Below the pieces are notes generated by a model, which ran no database searches, was not told the DNA's origin, and worked only from the letters and a program-made list of their open reading frames with translations. The position numbers were made by a program, and so were the translations under genes. A stretch of DNA of 64,000 nucleotides from Pseudomonas lini (lineage in GTDB: Bacteria > Pseudomonadota > Gammaproteobacteria > Pseudomonadales > Pseudomonadaceae): positions 124,001 through 188,000 of the forward strand of contig NZ_JYLB01000004.1 in NCBI RefSeq assembly GCF_001042905.1. The letters run 5' to 3'. This document shows, one piece after another, positions 1 through 10,213 of this stretch (position 1 is its first letter; each line of letters opens with the position of its first letter).

Positions 1-410
1 GCATCAAAGCCCTGAGCGACCGTTTCTTCAAGCAGGTCGAAGGCCTGGAAGAGCTGTACGTCAATGGCAGCATGACCGCCCGCGTACCGCACAACCTGAA
101 CCTGAGCTTCAACTACGTTGAGGGCGAGTCGCTGATCATGGCGCTCAAGGATCTGGCGGTTTCGTCCGGTTCGGCCTGCACCTCGGCGTCGCTTGAGCCT
201 TCGTACGTACTGCGCGCCCTGGGCCGCAACGACGAACTGGCACACAGCTCGATTCGCTTCACCTTCGGCCGTTTCACCACCGAAGAAGAAATCGACTACG
301 CCGCGCAGAAAGTCTGCGAGGCCGTTACCAAGCTGCGTACTCTCTCGCCGCTGTGGGACATGTACAAAGATGGCGTCGACATTTCGAAAATCGAGTGGGC
401 GGCGCACTGA
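1..410 (+). CDS. iscS: Cysteine desulfurase IscS, C-terminal part
   Basis: Partial gene cut by the window edge; the reading frame is open from base 3 to the stop at 408-410. IscS is the PLP-dependent enzyme that takes sulfur from cysteine and passes it as a persulfide to the scaffold IscU. The visible part holds the active-site loop [20 protein letters not shown] with the persulfide-forming Cys, followed by the usual C-terminal tail. iscU starts 85 bases downstream, in the standard isc order. The PLP lysine and the upstream regulator gene lie outside the window. Confidence 0.96.
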   Translation, partial: IKALSDRFFKQVEGLEELYVNGSMTARVPHNLNLSFNYVEGESLIMALKDLAVSSGSACTSASLEPSYVLRALGRNDELAHSSIRFTFGRFTTEEEIDYAAQKVCEAVTKLRTLSPLWDMYKDGVDISKIEWAAH

Positions 411-495
411 TATTCAAGTCGCCGCAACCGGGCCCTGCGAATCCACGATTGGCAGGGCTTCAAGAGCGACTCCTGATGAGTGAGGATTAAGAATC

Positions 496-882
496 ATGGC
501 TTACAGCGAAAAGGTCATCGACCACTACGAGAACCCGCGCAACGTCGGCAAGATGGACGCGGAAGATCCTGATGTCGGCACCGGCATGGTCGGCGCTCCG
601 GCGTGCGGCGACGTGATGCGCCTGCAGATCAAGGTCAACGAGCAAGGCATCATCGAAGACGCCAAGTTCAAGACCTACGGTTGCGGTTCGGCAATCGCCT
701 CCAGCTCCCTGGCGACCGAGTGGATGAAAGGCAAGACTCTGGATGAAGCAGAGACCATCAAGAACACTCAGCTGGCCGAAGAACTGGCTCTGCCACCAGT
801 AAAAATTCACTGCTCCGTACTTGCTGAAGACGCTATCAAAGCGGCTGTTCGCGACTACAAGCAGAAGAAAGGCTTGATCTGA
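496..882 (+). CDS. iscU: Iron-sulfur cluster scaffold protein IscU
   Basis: Cytosolic scaffold on which [2Fe-2S] clusters are built before transfer by HscA/HscB. The 128-residue length is normal for the family. The three cluster-binding cysteines are visible in PACGDVM, TYGCGSA and IHCSVLAED. The LPPVK motif recognised by the chaperone HscA lies just before the third cysteine. It sits between iscS and iscA in the isc operon and is expected to be co-transcribed with them. Confidence 0.98.
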   Translation: MAYSEKVIDHYENPRNVGKMDAEDPDVGTGMVGAPACGDVMRLQIKVNEQGIIEDAKFKTYGCGSAIASSSLATEWMKGKTLDEAETIKNTQLAEELALPPVKIHCSVLAEDAIKAAVRDYKQKKGLI

Positions 883-916
883 CTTTCAAGATTTGGCGAC
901 GAGTAAGGAGTCACCG

Positions 917-1240
917 ATGGCTATCAGCATGACAGAAGCGGCTGCTCAACACGTGCGACGCTCCCTCAACGGGCGCGGCAAAGGTGAAGGGATTCGTCTG
1001 GGTGTTCGCACCACGGGCTGTTCCGGCCTTGCCTACGTGCTGGAGTTTGTCGACGAGGTGGTGGCAGAGGATCAGGTGTTCGAAAGTCACGGCGAGAAAG
1101 TGATCATCGACCCGAAAAGCCTCGCCTACCTGGACGGCACCGAACTCGATTTCGTCAAGGAAGGGTTGAACGAAGGCTTCAAGTTCAACAATCCCAACGT
1201 GCGCGGTGAATGTGGCTGCGGCGAAAGCTTCAACATCTGA
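917..1240 (+). CDS. iscA: A-type iron-sulfur carrier IscA
   Basis: A-type carrier that delivers Fe-S clusters or iron to target proteins. The 107-residue product has the three conserved cysteines: one in TTGCSGLAY and two in the C-terminal GECGCGESF. The open frame extends upstream to 893, but ATG 917 is preferred because AAGGAG lies 7-8 bases before it and the protein then begins MAISMTEAA, as usual for the family. hscB starts 8 bases after the stop. Confidence 0.97.
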   Translation: MAISMTEAAAQHVRRSLNGRGKGEGIRLGVRTTGCSGLAYVLEFVDEVVAEDQVFESHGEKVIIDPKSLAYLDGTELDFVKEGLNEGFKFNNPNVRGECGCGESFNI

Positions 1241-1248
1241 GGCTGCGC

Positions 1249-1770
1249 GTGGGTACTCCTTGTCATTTCGCTTTATTTGAGCTGAAACCGAGCTTCCGTC
1301 TGGATCTCGATCAGTTGGCCACGCGCTACCGTGAGTTGGCGCGCGGTGTTCATCCGGACCGCTTTGCAGACGCTTCCGAGCGTGAGCAGCGGCTGGCGCT
1401 CGAGCAATCCGCGAGCCTCAACGAGGCCTACCAGACGCTCAAAAGCCCTCCCAAACGCGCGCGCTACCTGCTCGCCATGGGCGGTCGCGAGCTGCCGCTG
1501 GAGGTCACGGTGCATGATCCGGAGTTTCTTCTGCAGCAGATGGAGTTGCGTGAAGAGCTCGAAGACCTGCAAGACAGCGCCGATCTGGCGGGTGTCGCAG
1601 TGTTCAAGCGTCGCCTGAAGACCGCGCAGGATGAACTGAACGAAAGCTTCGCAGCCTGTTGGGATGATGCAGCGCAACGTGAGCAGGCCGAACGCCTGAT
1701 GCGGCGCATGCAGTTCCTCGACAAGCTCACCTACGAAGTGCGCCAGTTAGAAGAGCGCCTCGACGATTAA
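1249..1770 (+). CDS. hscB: Fe-S assembly co-chaperone HscB (Hsc20)
   Basis: J-domain co-chaperone that brings IscU to the Hsp70 protein HscA and stimulates its ATPase. The N-terminal J domain carries the HPD motif (VHPDRFAD), followed by the C-terminal helical domain that binds IscU. GTG 1249 is chosen: it gives 173 residues beginning [11 protein letters not shown], close to the family length of about 171, whereas the frame from 1210 would overlap iscA and add an unrelated N-terminus. The gene lies between iscA and hscA. Confidence 0.95.
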   Translation: MGTPCHFALFELKPSFRLDLDQLATRYRELARGVHPDRFADASEREQRLALEQSASLNEAYQTLKSPPKRARYLLAMGGRELPLEVTVHDPEFLLQQMELREELEDLQDSADLAGVAVFKRRLKTAQDELNESFAACWDDAAQREQAERLMRRMQFLDKLTYEVRQLEERLDD

Positions 1771-1821
1771 CCCAGTGCCGCTCCGGTCGCACGCCTGATA
1801 TACAGATAAGTCCTGATAACG

Positions 1822-3687
1822 ATGGCCCTACTGCAGATCGCCGAACCCGGCCAAAGTCCTCAACCGCACCAGCGTCGTCTGGCTGTGGGGATCGACTTGG
1901 GCACTACCAATTCGCTGGTCGCTGCATTGCGCAGTGGTCTTTCCGAGCCTCTGGCTGACGCGCAAGGGCAGGTCATCCTGCCGTCTGCCGTGCGCTATCA
2001 CGCCGATCACGTCGAAGTCGGCGAGTCGGCCAAGCTGGCCGCCGCGTCCGATCCTTTGAACACTGTGCTGTCGGTCAAGCGCTTGATGGGTCGTGGTCTG
2101 TCCGACGTCAAGCAATTGGGCGATCAGCTGCCGTACCGTTTTGTCGACGGCGAATCGCACATGCCGTTCATCGACACGGTGCAAGGCCCGAAAAGCCCGG
2201 TCGAAGTCTCCGCCGATATCCTCAAGGTGCTGCGTCAGCGCGCTGAAGCGACCTTGGGTGGCGAATTGGTTGGTGCGGTGATCACCGTTCCGGCCTATTT
2301 CGATGACGCTCAGCGTCAAGCTACCAAGGATGCTGCCAAGCTGGCCGGTCTGAACGTGCTGCGTTTGCTCAATGAGCCAACCGCCGCCGCGGTCGCTTAC
2401 GGTCTGGATCAGCACGCCGAAGGCCTGGTCGCGATTTATGATCTGGGCGGCGGCACCTTCGATATTTCGATTCTGCGCCTGACCGGCGGTGTCTTCGAAG
2501 TGCTGGCTACCGGCGGCGACAGCGCCCTGGGTGGCGATGACTTCGATCACGCCATTGCAGGCTGGATTATTGAGGGTGCCGGTTTGTCGGCCGACCTCGA
2601 TCCGGGTACACAGCGCCATCTGCTACAAACCGCCTGTGCGGCCAAAGAAGCCCTGACCAACTGCTCGTCCGTCGAAGTTGCTTATGGCGACTGGAAGGCC
2701 GAGCTGACCCGTGAAGCCTTCAATGCGCTGATCGAGCCGATGGTCGCTCGCAGCTTGAAAGCCTGCCGCCGCGCGGTGCGTGATTCCGGTATCGAGCTGG
2801 AGGACGTTCACGCTGTGGTCATGGTCGGCGGCTCGACGCGCGTGCCTCGCGTCCGTGAAGCTGTTGCGCACGCCTTCGGTCGCGAACCGCTGACCGAAAT
2901 CGATCCGGATCAAGTCGTCGCCATCGGTGCCGCGATCCAGGCCGATACCCTGGCCGGCAACAAGCGTGACGGCGGCGAACTGCTGTTGCTCGACGTGATT
3001 CCGTTGTCCCTGGGGCTGGAAACCATGGGCGGCCTGATGGAGAAGGTGATTCCGCGCAACACCACCATCCCCGTCGCCCGCGCCCAGGACTTCACGACTT
3101 ATAAAGATGGCCAGTCGGCCATGGCGATCCACGTATTGCAGGGCGAGCGCGAGCTGATCAGCGACTGCCGCTCCCTGGCACGCTTCGAATTGCGCGGTAT
3201 TCCGGCGATGGTGGCCGGTGCGGCGAAGATTCGCGTGACCTTCCAGGTCGACGCCGACGGTCTGCTCAGTGTCTCGGCCCGCGAATTGGGTTCGGGCGTC
3301 GAAGCCAGCATCCAGGTCAAGCCGTCCTACGGCCTGACCGACGGCGAAATCGCCAAAATGCTCAAGGATTCGTTCCAGCACGCCAACGACGATAAAGTCG
3401 CCCGCGTATTGCGTGAGCAGCAGGTCGATGCCCAGCGCCTGATCGAAGCGGTGCAGGGCGCTCTGGAGGTTGACGGCGAACGTTTGCTCGACGCCGAAGA
3501 GCGCATGGTCATCGAATTGCAGATGCAGGAACTGACCGAATTGATGAAAGGTACCGATGGTTACGCCATCGAGCAGCAGACCAAGCGTCTGTCGCAAGTG
3601 ACCGATGCCTTTGCTGCCCGCCGCCTGGACTCGACGGTGAAAGCCGCTCTGGCGGGGCGCAACCTGAATGAAATCGAGGATAACTGA
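1822..3687 (+). CDS. hscA: Fe-S cluster chaperone HscA (Hsp70 family)
   Basis: Specialised Hsp70 ATPase that binds the LPPVK motif of IscU and drives cluster transfer. The 621 residues show the Hsp70 nucleotide-binding signatures [12 protein letters not shown] near the N-terminus, [12 protein letters not shown] and [14 protein letters not shown], then the substrate-binding domain. The length matches HscA (about 616-621) rather than DnaK (about 640). Its stop overlaps the start of fdx (ATGA), which indicates translational coupling. Confidence 0.97.
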   Translation: MALLQIAEPGQSPQPHQRRLAVGIDLGTTNSLVAALRSGLSEPLADAQGQVILPSAVRYHADHVEVGESAKLAAASDPLNTVLSVKRLMGRGLSDVKQLGDQLPYRFVDGESHMPFIDTVQGPKSPVEVSADILKVLRQRAEATLGGELVGAVITVPAYFDDAQRQATKDAAKLAGLNVLRLLNEPTAAAVAYGLDQHAEGLVAIYDLGGGTFDISILRLTGGVFEVLATGGDSALGGDDFDHAIAGWIIEGAGLSADLDPGTQRHLLQTACAAKEALTNCSSVEVAYGDWKAELTREAFNALIEPMVARSLKACRRAVRDSGIELEDVHAVVMVGGSTRVPRVREAVAHAFGREPLTEIDPDQVVAIGAAIQADTLAGNKRDGGELLLLDVIPLSLGLETMGGLMEKVIPRNTTIPVARAQDFTTYKDGQSAMAIHVLQGERELISDCRSLARFELRGIPAMVAGAAKIRVTFQVDADGLLSVSARELGSGVEASIQVKPSYGLTDGEIAKMLKDSFQHANDDKVARVLREQQVDAQRLIEAVQGALEVDGERLLDAEERMVIELQMQELTELMKGTDGYAIEQQTKRLSQVTDAFAARRLDSTVKAALAGRNLNEIEDN

Positions 3688-4028
3688 TGCCGCAGGTCAT
3701 TTTTCTGCCACACGAGAAGTTCTGCCCGGAAGGCATGGTTGTGGAGGCTGAGCCCGGTATTTCCATTCTCGAACTGGCCCATGAACACCATATCGAGATG
3801 GAAAGCGCCTGTGGCGGCGTCTGCGCCTGCACTACCTGCCATTGCATCATCCGCGAAGGTTTTGATTCGCTGGAAGAAGCGGATGAGTTGGAAGAAGACT
3901 TTCTTGATCGGGCCTGGGGTCTGGAAGCGCAATCGCGTCTAGGCTGTCAGGCGATCGTCGGAAATGAAGACCTGACCGTCGAAATTCCGAAATACTCGCT
4001 CAACCATGCAGCCGAAGCGCCGCACTGA
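3687..4028 (+). CDS. fdx: ISC-type [2Fe-2S] ferredoxin
   Basis: Small electron-transfer ferredoxin that supplies electrons for cluster assembly on IscU/IscS. The 113-residue protein has the adrenodoxin-type cysteine pattern C-x5-C-x2-C in ACGGVCACTTC, with the fourth ligand in LGCQAIV. The start codon overlaps the hscA stop by one base, and iscX follows after 14 bases. Confidence 0.97.
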   Translation: MPQVIFLPHEKFCPEGMVVEAEPGISILELAHEHHIEMESACGGVCACTTCHCIIREGFDSLEEADELEEDFLDRAWGLEAQSRLGCQAIVGNEDLTVEIPKYSLNHAAEAPH

Positions 4029-4042
4029 TTCAAGGAACCGAC

Positions 4043-4243
4043 ATGAGTCTGAAATGGGTTGATGTGCTTGAAATCGCGATCCAGCTGGCTGAAGCCAAGC
4101 CGGAAGTGGATCCGCGTTACGTGAACTTCGTCGATCTGCACAAATGGGTGCTGGCATTGCCGGAGTTCAGTGATGATCCGACCCGCGGTGGCGAGAAGGT
4201 GCTTGAAGCCATTCAGGCCGCCTGGATCGAAGAAGCAGACTGA
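4043..4243 (+). CDS. iscX: Fe-S cluster assembly protein IscX
   Basis: A 66-residue acidic protein, the usual last gene of isc operons. IscX binds IscS and iron and is thought to tune the rate of cluster assembly. The sequence contains the family features DVLEIAIQLAE, DPRYVNFVDL and a C-terminal acidic stretch. AAGGA lies 9-10 bases before ATG 4043. An inverted repeat about 30 bases downstream is the likely end of the operon transcript. Confidence 0.95.
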   Translation: MSLKWVDVLEIAIQLAEAKPEVDPRYVNFVDLHKWVLALPEFSDDPTRGGEKVLEAIQAAWIEEAD

Positions 4244-4276
4244 ATCTGCACCGTACGCAGTTAGGCAATACCAAAG

Positions 4277-4306
4277 AACCCGCGTATAATTCGCGGGTTT
4301 AATTTT
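4277..4306 (+). terminator. Hairpin terminator after iscX with a TATAAT in its loop
   Basis: Perfect 8-bp inverted repeat AACCCGCG / CGCGGGTT with loop TATAATT, followed by AATTTTT, as in an intrinsic terminator. The loop is an exact sigma-70 -10 hexamer (4285-4290). A weak -35-like TTAGGC lies at 4261-4266 with an 18-bp spacer. The element may therefore end isc transcription and start ndk transcription; the promoter role is inference. Confidence 0.7.
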
Positions 4307-4335
4307 TCGCAAATTACCGTTTCTGGAGTTACACC

Positions 4336-4761
4336 ATGGCTGTTCAACGTACTTTCTCCATCATCAAGCCTGACGCTGTTGCAAAAAACGTTATCGGCGA
4401 GATCACCACTCGTTTCGAAAAAGCTGGCCTGCGCGTTGTAGCTTCGAAACTGAAGCAACTGTCCAAAGCTGAAGCTGAAGGCTTCTACGCTGAGCACAGC
4501 GCTCGTGGTTTCTTCGGCGACCTGGTTGCTTTCATGATCTCCGGTCCGGTTGTCGTTCAGGTTCTGGAAGGCGAAAACGCTATCGCTCTGAACCGTGAGC
4601 TGATGGGCGCTACCAACCCTAAAGAAGCTGCTGCCGGCACCATCCGCGCTGACTTCGCTGATTCCATCGACGCCAACGCTGTACACGGTTCGGACTCCGA
4701 AGCCGCTGCTGCTCGCGAAATCTCGTACTTCTTCGCAGCTACTGAAGTAACCACTCGCTAA
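4336..4761 (+). CDS. ndk: Nucleoside diphosphate kinase
   Basis: Balances NTP and dNTP pools by moving the gamma phosphate between nucleotides through a phosphohistidine. The 141-residue length is standard. The N-terminal [15 protein letters not shown] and the active-site region NAVHGSDS, whose His is phosphorylated, identify the family. A GGAG ribosome site lies before ATG 4336. It is separated from the isc operon by the hairpin at 4277-4306 and followed closely by rlmN. Confidence 0.98.
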   Translation: MAVQRTFSIIKPDAVAKNVIGEITTRFEKAGLRVVASKLKQLSKAEAEGFYAEHSARGFFGDLVAFMISGPVVVQVLEGENAIALNRELMGATNPKEAAAGTIRADFADSIDANAVHGSDSEAAAAREISYFFAATEVTTR

Positions 4762-4789
4762 GCATTGGCTTAAGAGTGAAGGTGAATCC

Positions 4790-5938
4790 ATGACTACATC
4801 GACTGTAAAAACCAACCTGCTGGGTCTGACTCAACAGGAAATGGAAAAATTCTTCGACTCAATCGGGGAGAAGCGTTTCCGTGCCGGTCAGGTAATGAAA
4901 TGGATTCACCACCTTGGCGTTGATGATTTCGACGCCATGACGAACGTCAGCAAGGCCTTGCGCGACAAGCTCAAGGCCATTGCTGAAGTCCGCGGCCCCG
5001 AAGTGGTCAGCGAGGACATCTCCACCGATGGCACCCGTAAGTGGGTGGTGCGCGTGGCGTCCGGTAGCTGCGTCGAGACCGTGTACATTCCCCAGGGCAA
5101 ACGCGGCACTCTGTGCGTTTCGTCCCAGGCAGGCTGTGCCCTGGATTGCAGTTTCTGCTCCACCGGCAAGCAAGGTTTCAACAGCAACCTCACCGCCGCC
5201 GAAGTGATCGGTCAGGTGTGGATTGCCAATAAATCGTTCGGCAGCATCCCGGCGACCGCCGACCGTGCCATCACCAACGTGGTGATGATGGGCATGGGTG
5301 AGCCGCTGCTGAACTTCGACAACGTCGTGGCCGCCATGCATCTGATGATGGATGACCTGGGCTACGGGATCTCCAAGCGCCGCGTAACCCTGTCCACTTC
5401 GGGCGTGGTGCCGATGATCGATGAGCTGTCCAAGCACATCGATGTGTCCCTGGCGTTGTCGCTGCACGCACCAAACGACGCACTGCGTAACCAATTGGTG
5501 CCGATCAACAAGAAATATCCGCTTAAGATGCTGCTCGAGTCGTGCCAGCGCTACATGTCGTCCCTGGGCGAAAAGCGCGTGCTGACCATCGAGTACACCT
5601 TGCTCAAGGACATCAACGACAAGGTTGAACATGCCGTTGAGATGATCGAGTTGCTCAAGAACATTCCGTGCAAGATCAACCTGATTCCGTTCAACCCGTT
5701 CCCGCATTCCGGTTACGAGCGCCCGAGCAACAACGCGATTCGCCGTTTCCAGGATCAGCTTCACCATGCAGGCTTCAACGTCACCGTACGCACCACCCGC
5801 GGTGAAGACATCGATGCCGCGTGTGGCCAATTGGTAGGGCAGGTGCTGGATCGCACCCGTCGCAGCGAACGTTATATCGCCGTGCGCGAGTTGAGCGCCG
5901 AAAACGATATCGCAACAAACGCCGCGAACAATAATTAA
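4790..5938 (+). CDS. rlmN: Dual-specificity RNA methyltransferase RlmN
   Basis: Radical-SAM enzyme that methylates C2 of A2503 in 23S rRNA and of A37 in some tRNAs. The radical-SAM cysteine motif C-x3-C-x2-C is in [15 protein letters not shown]. The C-terminal Cys in [10 protein letters not shown] is the one that forms the mechanism-linked methyl adduct. MGMGEPLLN and the 382-residue length agree with the family. pilW begins 12 bases downstream. Confidence 0.97.
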   Translation: MTTSTVKTNLLGLTQQEMEKFFDSIGEKRFRAGQVMKWIHHLGVDDFDAMTNVSKALRDKLKAIAEVRGPEVVSEDISTDGTRKWVVRVASGSCVETVYIPQGKRGTLCVSSQAGCALDCSFCSTGKQGFNSNLTAAEVIGQVWIANKSFGSIPATADRAITNVVMMGMGEPLLNFDNVVAAMHLMMDDLGYGISKRRVTLSTSGVVPMIDELSKHIDVSLALSLHAPNDALRNQLVPINKKYPLKMLLESCQRYMSSLGEKRVLTIEYTLLKDINDKVEHAVEMIELLKNIPCKINLIPFNPFPHSGYERPSNNAIRRFQDQLHHAGFNVTVRTTRGEDIDAACGQLVGQVLDRTRRSERYIAVRELSAENDIATNAANNN

Positions 5939-5950
5939 GAGAGGATCTCT

Positions 5951-6709
5951 ATGTCCCTGCGCTTCGCGCTGCTTGTGCTGTTGGCCAGCCTCTGTGCTGG
6001 TTGTGTCCTGTCGGGCGATTTCAACCCGATGAAGACCAGCAAGGGCCGTGATGAAGCGCGTGCCGCTTACGTGCAGCTGGGCCTGGGGTATCTGCAGCAA
6101 GGCATGACCGAGCGCGCCAAAGTCCCGTTGAAGAAGGCTTTGGACCTGGATAGCTCGGATCCTGACGCCAACGCGGCGCTGGGGCTGGTGTTCCAGGCCG
6201 AGATGGAGCCGGAACTGGCCGATCAGCATTTTCGCAAGGCACTGTCTTCTCGTCCCGCCGATGCGCGAATCCTGAATAACTACGGCAGTTTTCTTTTCGA
6301 AGAGAAACGTTACAAAGAGGCATACGAACGCTTCGAACAGGCCGCCGCCGATACCCTGTATCCTGAGCGTTCACGGGTTTTCGAAAACCTGGGCATGACC
6401 GCTTCAAAGCTTGGCCAGCGTGATCTGGCCCGCCAGCAACTGGAAAAAGCCCTGCGTTTGAATCGCCAACAACCACGTGCATTGCTGGAAATGGCTGAGT
6501 TGTCTTACGAAGACAGGCATTATGTGCCCGCGCGTGACTATTACGACCGTTTTAGCCTGCTCACCGAACAAAATGCACGTAGTCTATTGCTCGGCGTTCG
6601 GCTGGCAAAAGTGTTCGAAGATCGCGACAAGGCCGCCAGTTTTGGCCTGCAATTAAAACGACTCTATCCCGGTACGCCGGAATATCAGCAATACCTGTCG
6701 GAGCAATGA
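5951..6709 (+). CDS. pilW: Type IV pilus assembly lipoprotein PilW/PilF
   Basis: Outer-membrane lipoprotein needed for correct assembly of the PilQ secretin of type IV pili. The N-terminus MSLRFALLVLLASLCAGC is a lipoprotein signal with lipobox LCAGC and lipidated Cys at residue 18. The rest consists of TPR repeats (for example YVQLGLGYLQQGMTERA and NYGSFLFEEKRYKEAYERF). 252 residues is normal. Its stop overlaps the next start (ATGA). Pseudomonads name this gene pilF and other groups pilW. Confidence 0.92.
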   Translation: MSLRFALLVLLASLCAGCVLSGDFNPMKTSKGRDEARAAYVQLGLGYLQQGMTERAKVPLKKALDLDSSDPDANAALGLVFQAEMEPELADQHFRKALSSRPADARILNNYGSFLFEEKRYKEAYERFEQAAADTLYPERSRVFENLGMTASKLGQRDLARQQLEKALRLNRQQPRALLEMAELSYEDRHYVPARDYYDRFSLLTEQNARSLLLGVRLAKVFEDRDKAASFGLQLKRLYPGTPEYQQYLSEQ

Positions 6710-7746
6710 TGAAAGCGGCGCATCCCGAAGTTGTAGCAGCGAATCGCGTTAACCCCGGTGAGACTTTGCGCCAGGCCCGCGAAAGCAATGGCTGGTCGCT
6801 GGCCGAAGTGGCCCTCAAGCTCAACCTCACCGTCAATTCCCTGAGTAATCTGGAAGCCGGCGCTTTCGACAAGCTGCCTGGGCACACCTTTGCCCGTGGC
6901 TATATTCGCGCGTATGCCAAATTGCTCGGCATGGACCAAACCGTTCTGGTCCAGCAGTTCGACCAATCCACCGGTACCGACTCCCAGGGCAGCAACGTCC
7001 ACAGCCTGGGACGTATCGAAGAGCCGGTTCGGGTTTCCCACACCATTTTGCGAATTGTCAGCCTGCTGTTGCTGCTCGCGGTGATTGGCGGTGGTTTTAT
7101 CTGGTGGCAGGATCAAACTTCATTGCGCACCAAGGACCTGACCGGCCTGGCTCCGGAACACGTTGAAGTCGAAGGCGCCGACGGCACCACCCAGATCCAT
7201 CCTCTGGACGAGCCGGAAGATCAGGCCGTTGCGCAAGGTCAGGCTGAAGGTGAAACGCCTCTTGCGCTGCCTCAGGCCGAGACTTCGACCGAGGAGCCAG
7301 TCAGTGCCGAAACGAGCGCTCCGGTTCCAGCGTCAGCGGCTCCAGCAGTAATGCCTGCGGCTGCGGCCCACAGCACTGCTCCGGTTGTCGCGACACCAGC
7401 GACGCCAGCCCCGGCTGTTCCCGCTGTACCTGCACCGGTTATCACAGCTCCGATTGCTCCGACCGCCCCGGCTCCGGCTCCGGCTCCGGCAGCTCCGGTG
7501 GCTGGCCAAGGCCAGGTTCAACTGCAATTCACCGCCGATTGCTGGACGCAAGTGACCGATGGCACGGGTAAGGTGCTGTTGAGTGGTCTCAAGCGTAAAG
7601 GCGAAAATGTTACTGTCAGCGGCAAACCGCCTTTTTCCGTGCGTCTGGGCTTCGCCCGTGGCGCGCAGGTCAGCTACAACGGGCAGGTGGTTGATGTCGC
7701 TCCGTTCACCAGTGGCGAGACTGCTCGCCTGAAGTTGGGTCAATAA
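6706..7746 (+). CDS. rodZ: RodZ-like helix-turn-helix membrane protein
   Basis: Bitopic inner-membrane protein related to RodZ, which links MreB to the cell-wall elongation machinery. Residues about 15-80 form the N-terminal HTH domain (GETLRQARESNGWSLAEVA), a membrane segment (ILRIVSLLLLLAVIGGGF) follows near residue 115-135, then a long Pro/Ala/Thr-rich linker and a C-terminal beta domain (FTADCWTQVTDGTGKVL). Two adjacent ATG codons (6706, 6709) are possible starts. Coupled to pilW by overlap and three bases from ispG, the usual Pseudomonas order. Confidence 0.88.
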   Translation: MMKAAHPEVVAANRVNPGETLRQARESNGWSLAEVALKLNLTVNSLSNLEAGAFDKLPGHTFARGYIRAYAKLLGMDQTVLVQQFDQSTGTDSQGSNVHSLGRIEEPVRVSHTILRIVSLLLLLAVIGGGFIWWQDQTSLRTKDLTGLAPEHVEVEGADGTTQIHPLDEPEDQAVAQGQAEGETPLALPQAETSTEEPVSAETSAPVPASAAPAVMPAAAAHSTAPVVATPATPAPAVPAVPAPVITAPIAPTAPAPAPAPAAPVAGQGQVQLQFTADCWTQVTDGTGKVLLSGLKRKGENVTVSGKPPFSVRLGFARGAQVSYNGQVVDVAPFTSGETARLKLGQ

Positions 7747-7749
7747 GTC

Positions 7750-8859
7750 ATGCACGGCGAATCTCCAATCAAACGTCGCGAATCCCGCAAGATCTGGGTC
7801 GGCAACGTGCCCGTGGGCGGCGATGCGCCTATCGCTGTGCAGAGCATGACCAACAGCGATACCAATGACGTGGCCGCCACCGTGGCCCAGATCAACCGTC
7901 TGGAAGCCGCAGGTGTCGATATCGTGCGGGTTTCCGTGCCGGACATGGACGCCGCCGAAGCCTTCGGCAAGATCAAGCAGTTGGTCAAAGTGCCGTTGGT
8001 GGCTGATATCCACTTCGACTACAAAATCGCTTTGCGCGTCGCTGAACTGGGCGTCGATTGTCTGCGAATCAACCCGGGCAACATCGGTCGTGAAGACCGC
8101 GTGCGCGCGGTGGTCGATGCTGCCCGTGATCGCGGGATTCCGATCCGCATCGGCGTCAACGCCGGTTCCCTGGAAAAAGACCTGCAAAAGAAATATGGCG
8201 AGCCGACTCCAGCCGCGCTGGTCGAGTCTGCCTTGCGTCACGTCGAGCACCTCGAGCGCCTGAACTTCCAGGATTTCAAGGTCAGCGTGAAAGCTTCCGA
8301 CGTGTTCATGGCCGTCGCCGCCTACCGCTTGCTGGCCAAGGAAATCGTCCAGCCGCTGCACTTGGGCATCACCGAAGCCGGTGGTTTGCGTTCAGGCACG
8401 GTGAAATCCGCCGTGGGCCTCGGTATGCTGCTCGCCGAAGGGATTGGCGATACTATTCGCATCTCGTTGGCGGCCGACCCGGTCGAGGAAGTGAAGGTCG
8501 GCTACGACATTCTCAAATCCCTGCACCTGCGTTCCCGTGGCATCAACTTCATCGCCTGCCCGAGCTGCTCGCGGCAGAACTTCGATGTGGTCAAAACCAT
8601 GAACGAGCTGGAAGGGCGTCTCGAAGACCTGCTGGTGCCGCTGGATGTCGCGGTGATCGGTTGCGTGGTCAACGGACCGGGCGAAGCCAAGGAAGCCCAT
8701 ATCGGCTTGACCGGCGGCACGCCAAACCTGATTTACATCGACGGCAAGCCGGCGCAGAAACTGACTAATGACAATCTGGTGGATGAGCTTGAACGCTTGA
8801 TCCGCCAGAAAGCGGCCGAAAAGGTCGAAGCTGACGCAGCAGTCATTGCGCGCGGCTAA
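7750..8859 (+). CDS. ispG: 4-hydroxy-3-methylbut-2-en-1-yl diphosphate synthase
   Basis: [4Fe-4S] enzyme of the MEP isoprenoid pathway that converts methylerythritol cyclodiphosphate to HMBPP. The 369-residue protein has the N-terminal TIM-barrel part ([15 protein letters not shown]) and the C-terminal cluster domain with [11 protein letters not shown] and [13 protein letters not shown], which hold the cluster cysteines. It lies in a tight run with rodZ upstream and hisS 24 bases downstream. Confidence 0.98.
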   Translation: MHGESPIKRRESRKIWVGNVPVGGDAPIAVQSMTNSDTNDVAATVAQINRLEAAGVDIVRVSVPDMDAAEAFGKIKQLVKVPLVADIHFDYKIALRVAELGVDCLRINPGNIGREDRVRAVVDAARDRGIPIRIGVNAGSLEKDLQKKYGEPTPAALVESALRHVEHLERLNFQDFKVSVKASDVFMAVAAYRLLAKEIVQPLHLGITEAGGLRSGTVKSAVGLGMLLAEGIGDTIRISLAADPVEEVKVGYDILKSLHLRSRGINFIACPSCSRQNFDVVKTMNELEGRLEDLLVPLDVAVIGCVVNGPGEAKEAHIGLTGGTPNLIYIDGKPAQKLTNDNLVDELERLIRQKAAEKVEADAAVIARG

Positions 8860-8883
8860 GTCGAACGAATTTAAGGATTTAAA

Positions 8884-10173
8884 GTGAGCAAGTCTCTGCA
8901 AGCCATTCGTGGCATGAACGACATCCTGCCCGAACAGACTCCCCTGTGGCGTCATTTTGAGGGCACTGTTTCGCGTTTGCTGGATAACTACGGTTACAAG
9001 CAGATTCGCATGCCGATCGTCGAGTTCACCGAGCTGTTCAAACGCTCCATCGGTGAAGTGACCGACATCGTCGAAAAGGAGATGTACACCTTCGACGACC
9101 GCAACGGCGATTCCCTGACCCTGCGCCCTGAAGGCACAGCGGCCTGCGTGCGTGCGGTGCTCGAGCACGGCATCACCGGCGGCGGCCAGGTGCAGAAGCT
9201 CTGGTACATCGGCCCGATGTTCCGTCACGAACGTCCACAGAAAGGTCGTTATCGCCAGTTCCACCAGATCGGTTGCGAAGTCTTCAACCTCGACGGTCCG
9301 GACATCGACGCCGAGCTGATCGTGCTGACCTGGCGCCTGTGGGGAGAGCTGGGTATCCGCGATGCGGTCAAGCTCGAACTCAATAGCCTGGGCACCAGCG
9401 AGTCCCGTGGTCGTTATCGTGAAGCACTGGTCGAATACCTGTCCGCTCGCCTGGATCAACTGGACGAAGACAGCCAGCGCCGTCTGAAGACCAACCCGCT
9501 GCGGGTTCTGGATACCAAGAATCCCGACACTCAAGCGGCGTTGGCCGACGCGCCAAAAATGGCCGACTACCTCGACGAAGAATCCCGCGTGCACTTCGAG
9601 GGCCTCAAGGCTCGTCTGGACGCCGCCGGCATTCCTTATGTAATCAACCCTAAGCTGGTTCGCGGGCTGGATTACTACAGCAAGACCGTTTTCGAATGGG
9701 TCACTGACAAGTTGGGCGCCCAGGGCACCGTGTGTGCCGGTGGTCGCTACGACGGTCTGGTGGAGCAGATGGGCGGCAAGCCGACCACGGGCGTTGGTTT
9801 TGCCATGGGTATCGAGCGCTTGGTGCTATTGCTTGAAACCCTGGAGCAGATTCCCGAAGAAATCTCCCGTCAGGTCGATGTCTACCTCTGCGCCTTCGGT
9901 GAAGCCGCCGAGCTGGCCGGTCTGGTCCTGAGCGAGCGCGTTCGTGATCAATTGCCCAACCTGCGCCTGCAAGTCAATGCCGGCGCCGGCAGCTTCAAAA
10001 GCCAGTTCAAGAAAGCCGACAAGAGCGGTGCGCTGTACGCATTGATCCTCGGTGACGACGAAATGGCCCAGCAAGTGGTAGGTTTCAAACCCCTGCGTGG
10101 CCAGGGCGAACAACAAAGCATTGCCTGGGATGCGCTTGCTGCACACCTGGCCACCTGCGTCGTGCAGGGTTGA
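8884..10173 (+). CDS. hisS: Histidine-tRNA ligase
   Basis: Class II aminoacyl-tRNA synthetase that charges tRNA-His. The start is GTG 8884 (product begins [15 protein letters not shown]), preceded by AAGGA. Motif 2 is in [16 protein letters not shown], histidine-binding residues are in [15 protein letters not shown], and motif 3 is in [11 protein letters not shown]. The C-terminal anticodon-binding domain follows. The 429-residue length is typical. It is followed by yfgM and bamB, a common gamma-proteobacterial order. Confidence 0.98.
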   Translation: MSKSLQAIRGMNDILPEQTPLWRHFEGTVSRLLDNYGYKQIRMPIVEFTELFKRSIGEVTDIVEKEMYTFDDRNGDSLTLRPEGTAACVRAVLEHGITGGGQVQKLWYIGPMFRHERPQKGRYRQFHQIGCEVFNLDGPDIDAELIVLTWRLWGELGIRDAVKLELNSLGTSESRGRYREALVEYLSARLDQLDEDSQRRLKTNPLRVLDTKNPDTQAALADAPKMADYLDEESRVHFEGLKARLDAAGIPYVINPKLVRGLDYYSKTVFEWVTDKLGAQGTVCAGGRYDGLVEQMGGKPTTGVGFAMGIERLVLLLETLEQIPEEISRQVDVYLCAFGEAAELAGLVLSERVRDQLPNLRLQVNAGAGSFKSQFKKADKSGALYALILGDDEMAQQVVGFKPLRGQGEQQSIAWDALAAHLATCVVQG

Positions 10174-10213
10174 AGCTGTCAAACAGCCGATTTAGCGATT
10201 AAGGAGTATTGGG

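Noticed and set aside
4859..6229. 456-codon minus-strand frame across rlmN and pilW
   Set aside because: Opposite two well-supported genes; no motif and shadow-type composition.
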